Part shown: positions 1-48,290 of the stretch, piece by piece
How positions within the stretch are numbered: position 1 is the stretch's first letter
Layout: each line of letters begins with the position of its first letter
Origin: Micrasema longulum
Taxonomy: Eukaryota; Arthropoda; Insecta; Trichoptera; Brachycentridae
Assembly (NCBI GenBank): GCA_022494885.1
Contig: JAGVSM010000813.1
Location: 366,936-430,935, forward strand
Direction of reading: 5' to 3'
DNA length: 64,000 nucleotides
Notes under the pieces: generated by a model
Databases searched by the model: none
What the model was told of the DNA's origin: nothing
The model's input: only the letters and a program-made list of their open reading frames with translations
Translations under genes and position numbers: made by a program

Positions 1-2777
1 TTTTTTAAAGTATTTTTTTTATTAGCGTATCTAATATTATGTAGTTTGTTTGCCTAGTATTCCTAGTAAATGAATAAAAGTACATGAGTTTTTCTTAATG
101 ATTAATTAAACATAATGTGCTAATGATTCTATTAATGAAAGATTGCAAAATACATTGATACCTAATTTAGCTTTAGTTCCATATTTCATAAATACATTGG
201 ATCATAATACATTTTTGATAAATTTAACATTAAGACTGATTCATTTATAAATACATAGGTATCAATTATCTCTAAATGTTTTAAAATTATTCATAGCCAT
301 CATCATTTAAAAAAATCACCTGGTAACAGAAGTTTATATGGATTCTGAAATTATTGCTCATGGGTATAAGCATTTTTAAACTATTTGCATTTGCTAGCTT
401 TTATCAATTAATTAAATACTGCACTCGAATCAGGAAAAATCTGTAATAAAAGCAGCCTACTAAAATGTCAAAAATTCTTCGAGTTTTGCAGGAGTTCAAA
501 GGGCTGACTTTTTAAATTGATTATCCTGACTCGAACGATGTGTTTTATATTATAAGCTGGCTTTTGTAGCACTCTATAATAGGGTATTTTCACAAGTCGG
601 CAATAACGTTAAAAACATGATATATATTTAGAGCGGATTTTTATGATTCTAATGATACAACTATCAATGTATTCAAAATGAGTTTTCATTTATAATTTTC
701 GGGTTTAAAACTAAGCAAATACATACAAAATGGCCCACAGTTGGTGTCACGTCATTTTAATATCACAAGTCATGCTCGATGAGTGCGCTTTTAATAAATA
801 TCGCGTACGTTAGTCTCAAAGGCGCGAAATGTCTCATTTTCGGGTAATTCAAAGTATGCATATTTTAAACCTTTGTAGAAAATTTATCCGCCGTCACACG
901 AAAAAAATATTAATACAGCTACTATCGTAATGTTTTGCTTATTTAAAAATGAGAATGATAAACAAACGTGGAAAGACCCTATTGGTTATGAAATATTACG
1001 CATTTCTAATGATGTGGGATATCATATAAAATTTTAAAAGAAACACAGATTTTTATAAAAAAATACTTAGTTTGTATTCATGCTCTTATAATTTAGAAAC
1101 AAATCATAGAAGGCTGATTTTATTTAAAGTAATAATAAATTAATTTAATCAGAAGATTGACACATTATGTTAGATGAAATATTAATGAGACTGTTTTTCT
1201 AGGGACTTAAATATACTACGGGACCCACCTTGGAGTTCGAGAGGACCGGAAGATGGGACAAGTAACATAAAACTTAAAATATTCATACAAAAAGCTTATA
1301 TTATCATCACTATATTCCCATTTTATCGTTGACTCGAAGGACCAATAGCTTCTTCTTAGTATTTATCATCAGATCCATTTGTGCATATGCGAAGATTCCA
1401 TATCTGATATTCTTAACGGTAATACGTACATGATATTAAAACTATACTAATTAATCTTCAATAGAATATATTTTATATACCTTTATTTCACTTTGACTGT
1501 CCATGACCAAAATGAAGAAGTTGACGCTATTATGTATGTATCAAGAATTTACTTTTATACCAAAATATACAATGTTCTCAGTTTATAAGAATACTAAGCT
1601 TGCTTTTTGATTTTGATATCTGTCTATGAAAATATATTCGCTAAATGTGCAATGGGGTAAATGTCAAATGTTATTCATAGTTATAACAGAATATTATATT
1701 TGGTGTCATTAATGTGAAGTATTCCAACCATCAAATAATGTTGATGTCACATTAGTGTAAAGATCATAAAAATGCAGAAATGCATATTAGATAATACTAT
1801 AAAATAACTATATATGTAAAGTTACATAAATAAACCATTATGAAGAATATAACATAAATGTTTCATTTTGACTATTATTAGAGATCTCTGCTGGCCTGTT
1901 CTCATGCTGTTTTAGGAAAGCTGGTGGATTCCATGGATAAATAAAAGGTTTTTATATATTTACCGTTCACGCGAGTAATAATTTTCAATAGAAGGTAAAA
2001 TTGTATTTGAGTAATTTGGGAGTTTTAATACCTATAAGGAGTAAGTAAAATCAGAAAAACAATTATTTAATATGTGTAATTTCAGAGTGGATCCATTTTG
2101 AATAAAAAAACTGCTAATAGTTCTAAATATTATGATATATTTCCAATAAACTGATTTAAGAAGATAAATACACTTTCTGTCAAACACAAATTGATCAAAA
2201 TATAAAACATACATATTAGAATGGTAAATAAAAATGAGAAAAATACCAAATATAAAATAAATGCTGTACTAAAAATAATTTTTGAATTCTTAATTTTATA
2301 AAATAATGTTAAGATTAGTATAAAAAGAGGGGTTAAATTTCTTCACATTACACAAATATATTTATTATAAGTAGGTACTGTGTTCACTTTCAAAGATATT
2401 ATCTACTGATTACTTTTAAGAGATTATATTTTTATAAGGTAGTAGTTAAATAGTTACTAAATATTATTTAATTCTTTCTCAAATCACCCTGTTTTCGAAC
2501 ATTTACTAAAAACATAAAATTGCCGGCAAAAACATGATTTTAATTTGTTACTATATAATGGCAAGTAAACAAGGAATGATTTAGGCGTTTCACGAAAAAT
2601 AATTGTTTTGTAAAATTGAATGTATTTATTAGGCCCTTTAATATCAATCACACATTTTTTACTTTAACACGGTCCTACATACACATCAAATGCACTTAGT
2701 ATTATTATATTGATAACGACTATTAAATAATTGATTCTTGCGTTTAAAGAATTATGTATGAATTTGATTATTTCCAA
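1..2777. other. AT-rich 3' flank, nothing recognised
   Basis: Reading both strands shows only short AT-rich open frames and no domain, tRNA or clear repeat boundary. Confidence 0.6.
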
Positions 2778-2957
2778 CTTTTTTTTTTGTAAAAAATATT
2801 TGAGTTCGTATAATTTACCCAAATATTTAATTTTGAGGGCCATTTTCAACGAGTTGTAAATAACTCACTATTAGAAAATGGGAATCGAGTTGGGGTAGAG
2901 TGGGATTCGGACCTTTGGTCCGTGAGTCCAAGACACTAGCCACAGGACCACAACCCG
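2778..2957 (-). repeat. tRNA-derived SINE, family C
   Basis: On the minus strand it starts CGGGTTGTGGTCCTGTGGCT, has a tRNA-like box A and a box B-like GGTCCGAATCCC, and a body with GAAAATGGCCCTCAAAA. Further copies lie at 10912-11086 (-), 32775-32970 (+) and 46661-46830 (+), with pieces at 29405-29497 and 40700-40765. Confidence 0.8.
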
Positions 2958-4801
2958 ATTTTAAACTGAAATGACATTTTTAATCTAAAATAGTAAGTTA
3001 TAATTATAAAACAACTTATAAATGTTTATTCCTAGTTTGGAAAGTCATATGAATTGTTAGGACGTAGAATAATTAAAGAATTCTACGTTACCAATGGCAT
3101 AATAGTTTTGAATGCATTTTATTTCCTCACTGTGCAAAAAAAATGCTAGGATTCGAAATCAATTTAAATATGTATGCATATTCTACAAATTATTGTGCAT
3201 TTTTTTAAAGATTATGTGAAATATGACTATTCAAACAATATTTGTTCCTTTATAAAAAATGGTACCATTTTCACATAAAGCCTAATATAGACAGAGACAG
3301 GTTTTCAATTTACATTCCCTTATATTTTTTAAAAATAAACTCAACTGCTTGACAAAAATACTTTTAATCATTTAATTATTCAATTTAATGACTTAATTTT
3401 GTGAAAATGGACCTGAATAATGTTTTTTTGGTTGAACCATATTATAATATAATTATTTTTTTATATTTCCAATAATTTTCTAAAATGTAGACATGTATTC
3501 CTAAACGTGGCACATTTTTCTAACACACAATACAATCTATTAGAGGTATACGCAAGATGCAAACCATCTGCCTGTATTTAGGAAACAGTCATCCTTTTTA
3601 TAATTCGTTTGTGAATTCATACCATGTTGATCCTATTCAAACTAATTCCATAGTAACCACTCCATAGACAGAACTGTATTCTATAAGGTCTAATTATTTA
3701 TAGTTATTATATAAGTAGATCCTAAAGGAAGTCTTAGATTTAACTACAATTTTGAAATTTAAATTAAAACATATAAGAGAGATTTTGATAAAACATCTAA
3801 GGGTTGTTTGATCAACTAACAGCATGCGTAAATATTTATTTAATAAAAAATATTCCTCACAATTCTTAACTTACATTACTTCCATACTGCCTGAATATTT
3901 CTACACATTTTGATTGGTCAGTCTAATACTACAACTGGAAAATGTTTCTGTTCTAAGTAGGATTATATTAATGAATAATATCGGTAGTATGAATATATTT
4001 AGTTTACAGTTCTAAGAATAGTTCTCTAATATCAGTACATTCAATCAGTATCATTTTTTAATTAAGGATAATAACTTTATTATAAATGTCATATTTTTCT
4101 AAATGCTTTAAAAAAATAAAATGCAAGGTGTAAAATAAAACTATGAAATAACTATTTTCATTTAAAACATATAAAAGCACGTTTTCCTTATATATTTTAG
4201 ACTTAAAACATTTTCAATCGTGCACTTGACACTTTGGAAGACAAGAGAAATCCAAAGAAAGGGAAAAATTAGTAATAAGACATTTATTCTTAACATTCAT
4301 AAACATGGGAGAGTCTATAATCACACTAAGTGTCAGTGAGAAATATCTAAATAGTTTTTTTTATTACTTTTTTATAATTAGTAATTAATTAATATTGTTT
4401 AATTAGAGAAATGACAATTATACAATACACATTGAATAATAGTACAATACTGAACAAAATTTTACCAAGAATACTAGATACAAATTTGAATTAGCGCTGG
4501 TGCCTGGAATAAAGAGATACATACTTCTACTTTGTTCATGAGGGAACTTCAAATGGAAAAATATGCACAAATAAAATACAGTTAGTTTCAATATTTGTAG
4601 ATTATTATTGTATGTAATATATTTATTTTTGCACTATATATTAACTACTAACCTCAAATAGCATGTTTTTTCATCAAAATATTACTTATGAACAAAGAAG
4701 CATTTATCAATTATCCACATTATTCAAAGCCTTAATTAATTAAATCTGACACATGTCAAAAATAAACCGGAAAAATCTGCATCGCATTTATATTATGAAT
4801 A
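2958..4801. other. AT-rich flank, nothing recognised
   Basis: No coding frame or repeat could be identified. Confidence 0.5.
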
Positions 4802-5471
4802 CAGGTAAACGTCGTTTTACGGCGGGGTTCCGTTGCAAGAGACACCCAGCGTAAAAAAAATCGCCGTAAAATGATCATAAATATAATGGAAGATATAAGG
4901 TTAGATTTTGTGTCAAAATTCTAAGAACAATCTAACATGTTTATTTAATACATATCCTATATATATTAAAAATAGGTTATAAACGTTTTCAATAAATACG
5001 GTTTAAATTCTTTTACAAAATAAAGAATAATCTCTTGATATAAATAATGAATTTTTTATAATAAATACTAACTCACTAGTTCGTTGGTACTAAATTAAAT
5101 TCTCACACTTTTTTGAAAAAAAGCATCCAATTTCATTTGCTTTGATTGTTGCTACCTTTCTTGTAGAATCCATAGCATAACGACAAATATTTGAATATTT
5201 TTTTAATTTTAATAATAAAAAATTAAATCATACTTTTTTATTTTTATTTTTATTAAAAACGAAAACGAACTCCGAAACAATTTCACACACACAATAGACT
5301 GCTCGCGTACACAGTAATAGAATAAAACAATGTGTAAAAGTGTGTCTGCTATTAGAATCGCAGCGCCTACTGTCGTCTGGTGTCGGCCAAACCTGGGAAT
5401 CCCACGCCGGCACCAAACGGCGTAATTGTAAATCAGCGTAAATCGAACCGGCGCAAAACGACGTTTACCTG
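4802..5471. mobile_element. Tigger/pogo-like TIR element, non-autonomous (670 bp)
   Basis: The ends are 24-bp inverted repeats (4802-4825 and 5448-5471) matching at 22 of 24 positions, beginning CAGGTAAACGTCGTTTT, and flanked by TA on both sides. TA duplication and CAGG...TCGTTTT termini are typical of TcMar-Tigger/pogo elements. No transposase is visible inside. It ends 72 bp from the HEATR5B stop, so it may lie in the 3' UTR. Confidence 0.82.
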
Positions 5472-5543
5472 TACTTTAAAATCTGGCATATAATTTTGAA
5501 AATGAAGTCAAATATACATAAGTGTTAAGTTTAAAAAGCGAAA

Positions 5544-40536
<34,993 letters not shown>

Positions 40537-40892
40537 CTGCAAAACGTACGGACCATCAGTCACCGTTACACCCGACCCGACTGTCGATCGAGGACTTGGG
40601 ATCTCTGTCACGTACTAATGTTAATATTATGGTAATTGAGTTGCAGTGTATTTGACACTGGAAACTCATTAAATCAATCGCCCAGTTCGTAAGTCAGACA
40701 TGTACAAATTACACGTTATTTGCAACTCGTTATAAATGGCCCCGAAATCAAATAAGTCAAAATGAATTACTTTTCAGGAGACAGTTTTTTGTGTCTCAAA
40801 CTTTGCGGGAATCAAATCTAACATTGAAAGAATTATCCCTTTTCCCATGTTTCTATAGTCCTTAAAATAAAGCTGTAATGTCCTAAATTCTG

Positions 40893-41090
40893 TAATGTCC
40901 TGCCGGTAAAACAACTTTGTGACTACAAATTGATTGTAGATCACTTTGTTGATCCGGAATATAAAAAAAGAGTTTCCCACACTCACAACACTAGATTAAA
41001 AACTAAGGGCTCCCTGTCTGTTCCCCGAATTACAAATTACTTCGGAGAGCGAACATTAAATTGCGTTGTTCCAAGATTAGTCCAAGATTG
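40893..41090 (+). mobile_element. LINE C-terminal fragment
   Basis: The plus strand encodes THNTRLKTKGSLSVPRITNY then FGERTLNCVVPRLV, like the HNTR-...-VPR-RT-YG-RS tail of non-LTR reverse transcriptases. The upstream part (GTCCTGCCGGTAAAACAACT) recurs at 50114-50190. Confidence 0.65.
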
Positions 41091-41099
41091 TTTAATGAT

Positions 41100-41276
41100 T
41101 TTTTTTTTGCACCACAACAGGCCTGGAGGCCTAATTACAGTGGTGAATTACATCACAGAGCACCCAGGCTTGAGAAAAATCACATTTTAATTTTTGTGTT
41201 CTCACCGGGAATCGAACCCAGAACCTTCCGTGCGTGAGTTAAGCGTCTTGACCACTACACCACGGAGGCTGCCGAT
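41100..41276 (-). repeat. SINE family A copy
   Basis: On the minus strand: GTGGTGTAGTGGTCAAGACG, GGTTCGATTCCC, CAAGCCTGGGTGCTCTGTGA, GTAATTCACCACTGTAATTA. Confidence 0.85.
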
Positions 41277-42408
41277 CTCCCACAAACCATCATTAACATG
41301 AAAAATCTTCAAATAAAAAAAAAAACTGAAGAAATATCTTCTAGATACTTTATAGTGCCTGTTTATAAATAAATCTGTAAAATAAAAATAAAATAAATGT
41401 AATATAAACCTGTCATAAAAAAAAAAAAATGTTTCCCACCGAAAAGTCTTTAGACTTAGTGGGTAACAAATTCTTATATGTATTTTTTTAAATTATAAAA
41501 TAAACGCCGCTCTGCAGCACTGAAACTGAAACTGAAAGCATGATTAGAATGACAGTTGTTAGAAAAACTGACGACATAACTTTGTAGTAACGTCTAAGGA
41601 GTGATTTATATTTACACACGAAAAATCATTTGTATTTGGTATGTTAATTTTTTTTTTAATACTGAAGACTAATGACATATAAATCAACATAAATATATAA
41701 AATCAGCTTTAAAACAAAAAAAAAACTAAAATAAACCGAATTATTAACGACGTTCTTACAAGGTTACATTATTTTGCAAAAACGCTAGAGATAGGACAAA
41801 TTGATCAATGTAATTTTATCGAATAAAAAAATAGTTCGTTTGATATTGTTCACGAAAAAAGTATAAATGTCTTATTTTTTGGTGAATAATTGTATTCAAC
41901 ACACCATAATAGGCTTGTTTTTGCGTTTTTATATAAATTTTCGGAAACAGAGTTTCATGTTTGCATGAAAAAACTGATAAAATCGATTTGATCGGTACAT
42001 GATCAATGATCGGTAATTTCCCATCACTAGCGCCATTAGTTTGACAGCTGTCATTTTAATCAAGCTATATTTTAAGGACTATAGGAATTGAATTATTGCT
42101 AATAATCGGGAATTCAGGTGATGACTCTTCAATGTTACGTCGTTTAAGGCATAAAGTTATAAAAGGTTCTTCTTCGAGGAAACATTTTGTAACCGATAAC
42201 TAATAAAAAGTACATTGATACTATTATCCTTAATAACGTTATTTGACTTGCGTGTTTCGGAATACGTGTGAACATAATTGCATAGGACAAGATGAGGAAA
42301 TAATAATGAAAAAAAGGAAAAATATGACTCATGTGATTGTCCACCCCGCCCGTTTAAATATTTAACGACCCAATGTAAGATACAAATGAAAAATACCTAC
42401 TCATAAAT

Positions 42409-42483
42409 ATTCATAAACAGTGAAAACACTCATAAATAGTGAAAACACTCATAAATAGTGAAAACACTCATAAATAGTGAAAG
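42409..42483. repeat. Minisatellite, 20-bp unit
   Basis: The unit CACTCATAAATAGTGAAAA (with one more A) repeats nearly exactly about 3.5-4 times, the first unit carrying changes. Confidence 0.9.
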
Positions 42484-43659
42484 ACAGAGTTTTTGAAAAA
42501 TTTATGCAGGGACTAATACATGCATCACTATCTATGAAAAATGCTGGATTCACAGTATACGAGTATATTTTTGGATATCAATACTTTTCATTAATATATC
42601 AATAGTGATTATTTAGTTCACAGTATATCGTGGGTTTGCTGGCAAAAAGCTTTAACTCTCAAATCCCTGTTTTGAGAAATCAAGCATTTAAGTTTTGTTC
42701 CAATTTTACTCTTTTATATCTTATTTAAATATAGTAAGATGTTAAGTGCTCATTTAGGAACATGAATTTAATTTTTCCATTTCTTAACTTTATATGAAGT
42801 AAATATTAAGTTATTCAAAACTTTTAGCCTGAATTAAATACCGGGTATACGACTTAACCTTGAATTTATTTATAAAACTACAGATATATATATATATTTT
42901 TTATTTTCTTTTAGTCAGGAAACATACAGTATGGTTACATAGTTTTATATTTTATATAGTTAGACTTAACTCTAACGGACCAGTGAAGTTTCGATATTAT
43001 ATAATAATTATATGTAAGGTTATCAATGAAAGTACAAAAAAGAGAAGGAAAAAAAACATAAATGAAAGTTGTTTAAAAATTTAAATAAAAACAAAAAAGT
43101 TATTTAAAAGTTTGTAGTTAGTATTTACAAATGGAAATAATATTAAAAATCATTTTTTTTTTTAAGTAACTAAAAGGTAAGAATTAAAATAAAGAATGAA
43201 AAACATGCTCAGATGTAAAAAAAAAAAAAAAAACATTTTCAAAAAGGAAAAACATAAATATACACATACATATTTTATGGGATTCAAAGAAACGATGAGA
43301 AGAATCTTTAAAAGAAATACAAGACGATAAATTTAAGTCAATTTAAAAAACATCTTCAAAATTAATGACACATTATAGTAAAAGAGCAGCAATATATTGA
43401 TTTTATATACAATATAAGTAATTAAAAGTAGTTTAAAAGTATAAAAACATGTCAGTGCAGCAATATGAAATTTAATATGGCTTAGTTTATTTTGCCAGTT
43501 TGCAAAGCGTTAAAAACTTTACAAAACTGCATCATTTATTTGTTTTTTGCCCGTATACTCACGATATGTTATATTAAGTTATCTTATACCAATCACTTTT
43601 TTAATGCTTGCTCTTCAGTTGCGTGCATTGACATTTCGAATATTTGTGAAGTGACCCAC

Positions 43660-43706
43660 CGTCACAATAGATCTTCACAGGCCGCAGTGACGTCAGGAGA
43701 TGAATA
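43660..43706 (+). repeat. Short dispersed repeat K, copy 2
   Basis: TCACAATAGATCTTCACAGG then CGCAGTGACGTCAG matches 18788-18833. Confidence 0.6.
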
Positions 43707-44442
43707 GCACTGACCCTCGCTATTAAGAAATGACCAAAGTAATATTAAAAATAAAATAAAAATTACCATTTAATTCCGTAGGGCTTTTTGCCATTACGTA
43801 TTTTTGGTGGCATTTTGCAGTCATCCGAGGAGCGCATCAGATAGAGAGGGAAATTTTACATGAACTGAATACTTAACTTAAATTTAGTTTTTTCGGACTT
43901 GTTTGAGTAATGATAACTAACTGGAAGATTTAAATTTCGTCCCATATTTTGAAATATGTCGGTGCGTCGCGAATTACCGTAGTTTATTTATTAATTAAGG
44001 AAATCATACAGTCTTTATATAAATACAAGGTACAAAAGAACAATTAAAAAAAGTAAGACCAATTATAGATTTCACATTAATTTATTATGAACGCAGGAGG
44101 AGAGGGGAAAAAATAATTGAATTCTAAAAAAAAAAAAAAATTAAATAAAAAGTACATAAAAGGGAGAAGACATTGTATAGCTCCAACTCTACTTTCCTTC
44201 CCTCTCTCTGCTTCCATGAACATTTATGTTTCTTAGTAAAAATTCACAACCAACAATAATGAATTAGATGCAGGTAGTAGATGTACATATGAATAAGTAT
44301 AAATTAAGAGTTAAAATTAAAAGTTCAAATAAAAATAAAAACTAAAATTAAACGTTTAAATTATAAATACGAATTATAAATACGATAAACGCACTAGGAA
44401 CTTTTTTGCATTCGAATTCAGAGGAGATAGCACGTCCCTTAT

Positions 44443-44492
44443 ACTTGTAGCCTTGTAGACTTGTTGACTTGTAGCCTTGTAGACTTGTAGCC
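44443..44492. repeat. Short tandem array of a 9-bp unit
   Basis: Alternating CTTGTAGCC and CTTGTAGAC units repeat about five times with small changes. Confidence 0.8.
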
Positions 44493-44539
44493 CGACATCA
44501 GCCGACCTTCTCGAAGTTGAGTTCGTTTTTTACGAATTT

Positions 44540-44710
44540 AAAAATGAACATCAAAAGTAAAACAAAATGGTAAAGGTCATACGTCATTCGAAAGAAAATT
44601 TTCATTGCTTTTAAGTTATATTTATCATTTTATTTGATTAAAATCCTTCAAAATGCAATGTTAAGTAGAAGAAATTGAGCATTTTCTACGTCACCTAAAT
44701 TTATTTTCAA
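44540..44710 (+). repeat. Dispersed repeat H, copy 3
   Basis: AATGAACATCAAAAGTAAAA, CATACGTCATTCGAAAGAAA, TTTATTTGATTAAAATCCTT and GAGCATTTTCTACGTCACC match copies 1 and 2. Confidence 0.78.
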
Positions 44711-45454
44711 ATGCATGGAAACTCTTTGGCATTCCTAATGATGTTTATACTATTCATTTTTTTACGCGTAGTTTGTTTTGATTTCGCAAAATATTCCGAC
44801 TTAAGTAAAACTTGTAAAAAAAACATGCAAAATATATTGAGGGAAAAAAACACGAATGACATTTATTTACGTGGATGAAAAATATCAATTACGATTTCGG
44901 AAAACGAAAATTCGAAATTATACTAAAAATCCACAAGAACTAGACCGAAGGGAGACAAGAGACAACACCCCCGCTATATAAAGTTACTTTCCTTAGAACG
45001 GAAATATATTGTGGAAATTTGATAGCATAGGAAAGTTATAACATAACTTGTCTATAGGTGGCTATAGGTAGGAGATCATTATTTAGTCACTCGATATCGT
45101 ATCCTTTACCTTTACATGTTCATTTTATATTAAGGGTCCTTTCATGAAAGACATCGGGGATGCCTTATGTTTTAAAAGATTCGCCATTTCAAGTTACTAA
45201 ATCAGCACAAGTATATTTGTGGTGCTGTAATACTGAGATGTTCGAAATTAAATATTATTTGCACGTTATTTGTTTGTTCCTTTTTATAGTTTGTTGTATG
45301 TCCGAAATAAAAAGATTTAAAATATAGGTAATGCAATTTTCTGGCACCCTTAATTGCTAATATAGAGACATCGGTAAGTAAAATAAATAATAACGCGTAC
45401 CAAATTCTACTACATAAATGGATAACTAAAAGACTATAGTAATATATTTTTTTT

Positions 45455-45680
45455 ATCAATATTCCTACAGAGATGAGGTAGAATTTTTTCAAATTCAGGA
45501 TTATCGATATTCGAGCGTTTACAGGGCTTATGACCTGTCATTGGCTGGGTTGAGTGGCCACTTTACGTTTTTACAACATTCCTCATTCCGCTTATTAGCG
45601 AATATCGACACAGGGAGTCCCCCTCGGGAGAAATCCAGATTTGTGTATGTACAAAAATACACATACCAAAAAATAATACT
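45455..45680 (-). repeat. SINE family D body (head missing)
   Basis: The complement of the 9285-9575 body: CTACAGAGATGAGGTAGAAT, CGAGCGTTTACAGGGCTTAT, CCTCGGGAGAAATCCAGATT. Confidence 0.75.
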
Positions 45681-46379
45681 ATAGTAATAAATTGATGTGA
45701 ATGATATAAAGCAAAATAATACATAAGACACCCCGGAATGAAGTGGCAACACCCAAAATTAATAAAAAGAAAATGAATTAATTTTAAACCCAATTACTAA
45801 ATGAATATTAATATTCGGCATTTTTGTGGAAAATCACCTCGAGGCGATTTACAATTCAGTACTTAAACCTACATTTTAACTAAGTTAATACATAATTGAC
45901 TGTGATTTTTTGTGTATTTTGATGTATGCAGGGTTGAATTTATTTTCAAAAAACAAAAATACTTTAATTTGAGTTATTTTAATTTTATTTTTATACAAAT
46001 ATAAGTTTTTATTTCTATGAGTTAAAATAATCATAATATAAAACTCAATCTGGGACTTATTACGTTGATATAAAAAGAAAATACATAAAGTAGCGTCTAG
46101 ATTACTGTAATGGAATATACGTAAATTTCCTAAAATACCAAACTGAAAAAAAATATTCTCACATCTCACAACGTCTTCGAGATTTGCCCTAGTTACAAAG
46201 CCCAGAGATAATAAAATACAAGCTTTGCTTGACGGTATTTTAATCCCTCCATGAAAAGGCTCCGAGATACCCATCGGACCTTTGTATTAGGGAAAATACA
46301 TGTCAAAGAAAATCTACTCATAGGTTAGCATTTGATTCAGGCAGAGGAAAACTTGTCAAAATCCGGCGCTCCCCAAACA

Positions 46380-46650
46380 CTAGATTGAGATCGTGCTTTT
46401 GCCGTTGCCGGCCCCTCTGCCTGGAACCAATTGCCTTCAAACTCACGAATCATCGACAGTCTCGGTCAGTTCAGATCTCAACTAAAATCTCACTTACTTA
46501 GTTTATCATACCCTCAATTTTAAATCAGAAAATATAATATGTCACATTAGCTTAGTTCGAATGTAAGTTTGAGTATACAATTGTAAAGCGCTCTTGAGGT
46601 GATTTTTCAGAAAAATAGCGCTATACAAATAAGCCAAATATTATGATTAA
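46380..46650 (+). mobile_element. L2/CR1-like LINE 3' end
   Basis: The plus strand encodes AFAVAGPSAWNQLPSNSRII then DSLGQFRSQLKSHLL, then TTGTAAAGCGCTCTTGAGG and AGCGCTATACAAATAAG. A second tail of this type lies on the minus strand at 45820-45860. Confidence 0.78.
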
Positions 46651-46660
46651 AGTAAGTAAA

Positions 46661-46830
46661 CCGGGTTGTGGCCCCGCGGTAGTGTTGTGGACTCACGAAT
46701 CAAAGGTCCGAGGTTCAAATTCCACATTATTACAACTCGATTCCCATTTTCCCAGCACGAGTTATTTACGACTTTTGAAAAATTTAAATATTTGGCTAAA
46801 TAATAAAACTCAAATAATTATTTTTTACAT
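46661..46830 (+). repeat. SINE family C copy
   Basis: CCGGGTTGTGGCCCCGCGGT, AAAGGTCCGAGGTTCAAATTCC and CCCATTTTCCCAGCACGAGT. It directly follows the LINE tail at 46650. Confidence 0.8.
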
Positions 46831-46894
46831 AAAAAAAGTAAAATTAGTAAGCAAATACGCAAAAAATATGTTAAAAAAAAGGTTTTTATTAATA

Positions 46895-47045
46895 ACGGTG
46901 GTTTTAACAAATTACAACGGGGATGGAGAACATTTAAGAGAAGGGATATGGAAGTCAAGGCATTTACGGGGCATTTGTAATTTGTTCATCTGAATGACTC
47001 CCTAGGGGGTGAAATCCAGTCCTTCGTCTACAAATATTTGGACAA
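46895..47045 (-). repeat. SINE family D body fragment
   Basis: GATGGAGAACATTTAAGAGA, GGCATTTACGGGGCA and CCCTAGGGGGTGAAATCCAG match the family D body in minus orientation. Confidence 0.6.
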
Positions 47046-47732
47046 ACTCAAAATATTGTAATAGGAATAGAAATAAAAACGAAACCAGTGAGTATCAGCA
47101 AAAAGATAATTCAAGCGCGTAATAATACTCCGAACAAATAATTAAAATATAATTCATGGATATTTTGATGTAATGAGATGTATTTATCCATACCAAAATA
47201 CTTAATATTTTTTATCAAGATAATATTTTTACAAACAGGCTAGAAGGTAACTTTAATCGTCGTCCAAGGTTGAAATGAAAATAACAATATCGAAAGTTTC
47301 GCTTCACTAGAGTGAAAAAATGGTTCAAGAGATGAAAACGGAGAATTATATTATTCACACGATCAAACTTGAACAAAACCGATGCGCGATGGATTAAAGT
47401 ATGAAAAAACTTTCTTCAGTTTGGTGTAATTAATGGCGGGGAAAATATTATAAAGCGTATAATTAAAAATTATGACTTATATTTCCGTAAATTAAATACT
47501 TTCTGGGGGAAATTGCAAAGAAGTGGTAAAAGAAAAATATTGTACCGAACATAAATCTTTTCGGTAAAGAAAGCAAGCACAAAAGACTTTCAAATCCTTT
47601 GTAACAGTAAGCGGATCGCAAGACAGATTGTTGAAAGTCGGATAGACTGATCTAGAATTCTTTGTTAGATACATGTACAAATAAATGCACCTGCAAATTG
47701 AAAATATAAACATAATGTCAATAGTAGTAGGT

Positions 47733-47850
47733 AGAAATAATATTGATAGAGATGGAGAACTTATTTTAGAAGGTGATATGGAAGTCTAAGCATTTACAGG
47801 ATTTATGATCTGTCATTGGCTGGTTAAAGTAATTACTTCACACGAGCATT
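47733..47850 (-). repeat. SINE family D body fragment
   Basis: GAGATGGAGAACTTATTTTA, GCATTTACAGGATTTATGAT and CTGTCATTGGCTGG match the family D body in minus orientation. Confidence 0.6.
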
Positions 47851-48104
47851 CTGCTTAAGACACAATATCCACATTTCTTTTATCTGTTGAGTTTTGTAAA
47901 GTAAAAGAGCTGAAACATTATTTCGTCGGTAGTGATAATAACCCTATAAATAAATTACTCATGAAACCACCTCAGTTCTTTTACATTGTTTCAATGGATG
48001 AGATTTAGAAAAAATTAACTGGGAAATGGAATTAATGATTTCCACCGGAAAAAATTGCAAAATAAAACACTTGTAGTGGGTTTTATACACCATAACTTTG
48101 AAAC

Positions 48105-48290
48105 TAAACCTCGGAGGATTTAGAGCAGTCATTCCTAAAGTGGTCTATGTCGACCCCCAGGGGTCTACCACGATCTGTAGGGGGTTCATTGCAATGAAAA
48201 ATAAAATTGGGGGTCCAAGAGATGTAAATGGGGTCCCACGAGAGTGGACATTAAATTTTTACCGTAAATGTAATAATCCACAACACAGAT
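48105..48290. repeat. Possible hAT transposon terminus
   Basis: CCTAAAGTGGTCTATGTCGA, CCCCCAGGGGTC and GGGGGTTC resemble the ends of hAT/ZBED elements. No partner terminus or target duplication was identified. Confidence 0.35.

Noticed and set aside
5228..5416. Minus-strand 62-codon open frame just after the HEATR5B stop
   Set aside because: It lies wholly in the Tigger-like TIR element and has no transposase or other domain.
42205..42360. Possible promoter or first exon for HEATR5B in the region upstream of exon 1
   Set aside because: No HEATR5B-like N-terminal peptide or convincing core promoter motif could be read.
45885..46274. A 129-codon minus-strand open frame
   Set aside because: Low-complexity Phe/Ile/Lys composition typical of AT-rich DNA, no homology recognised.
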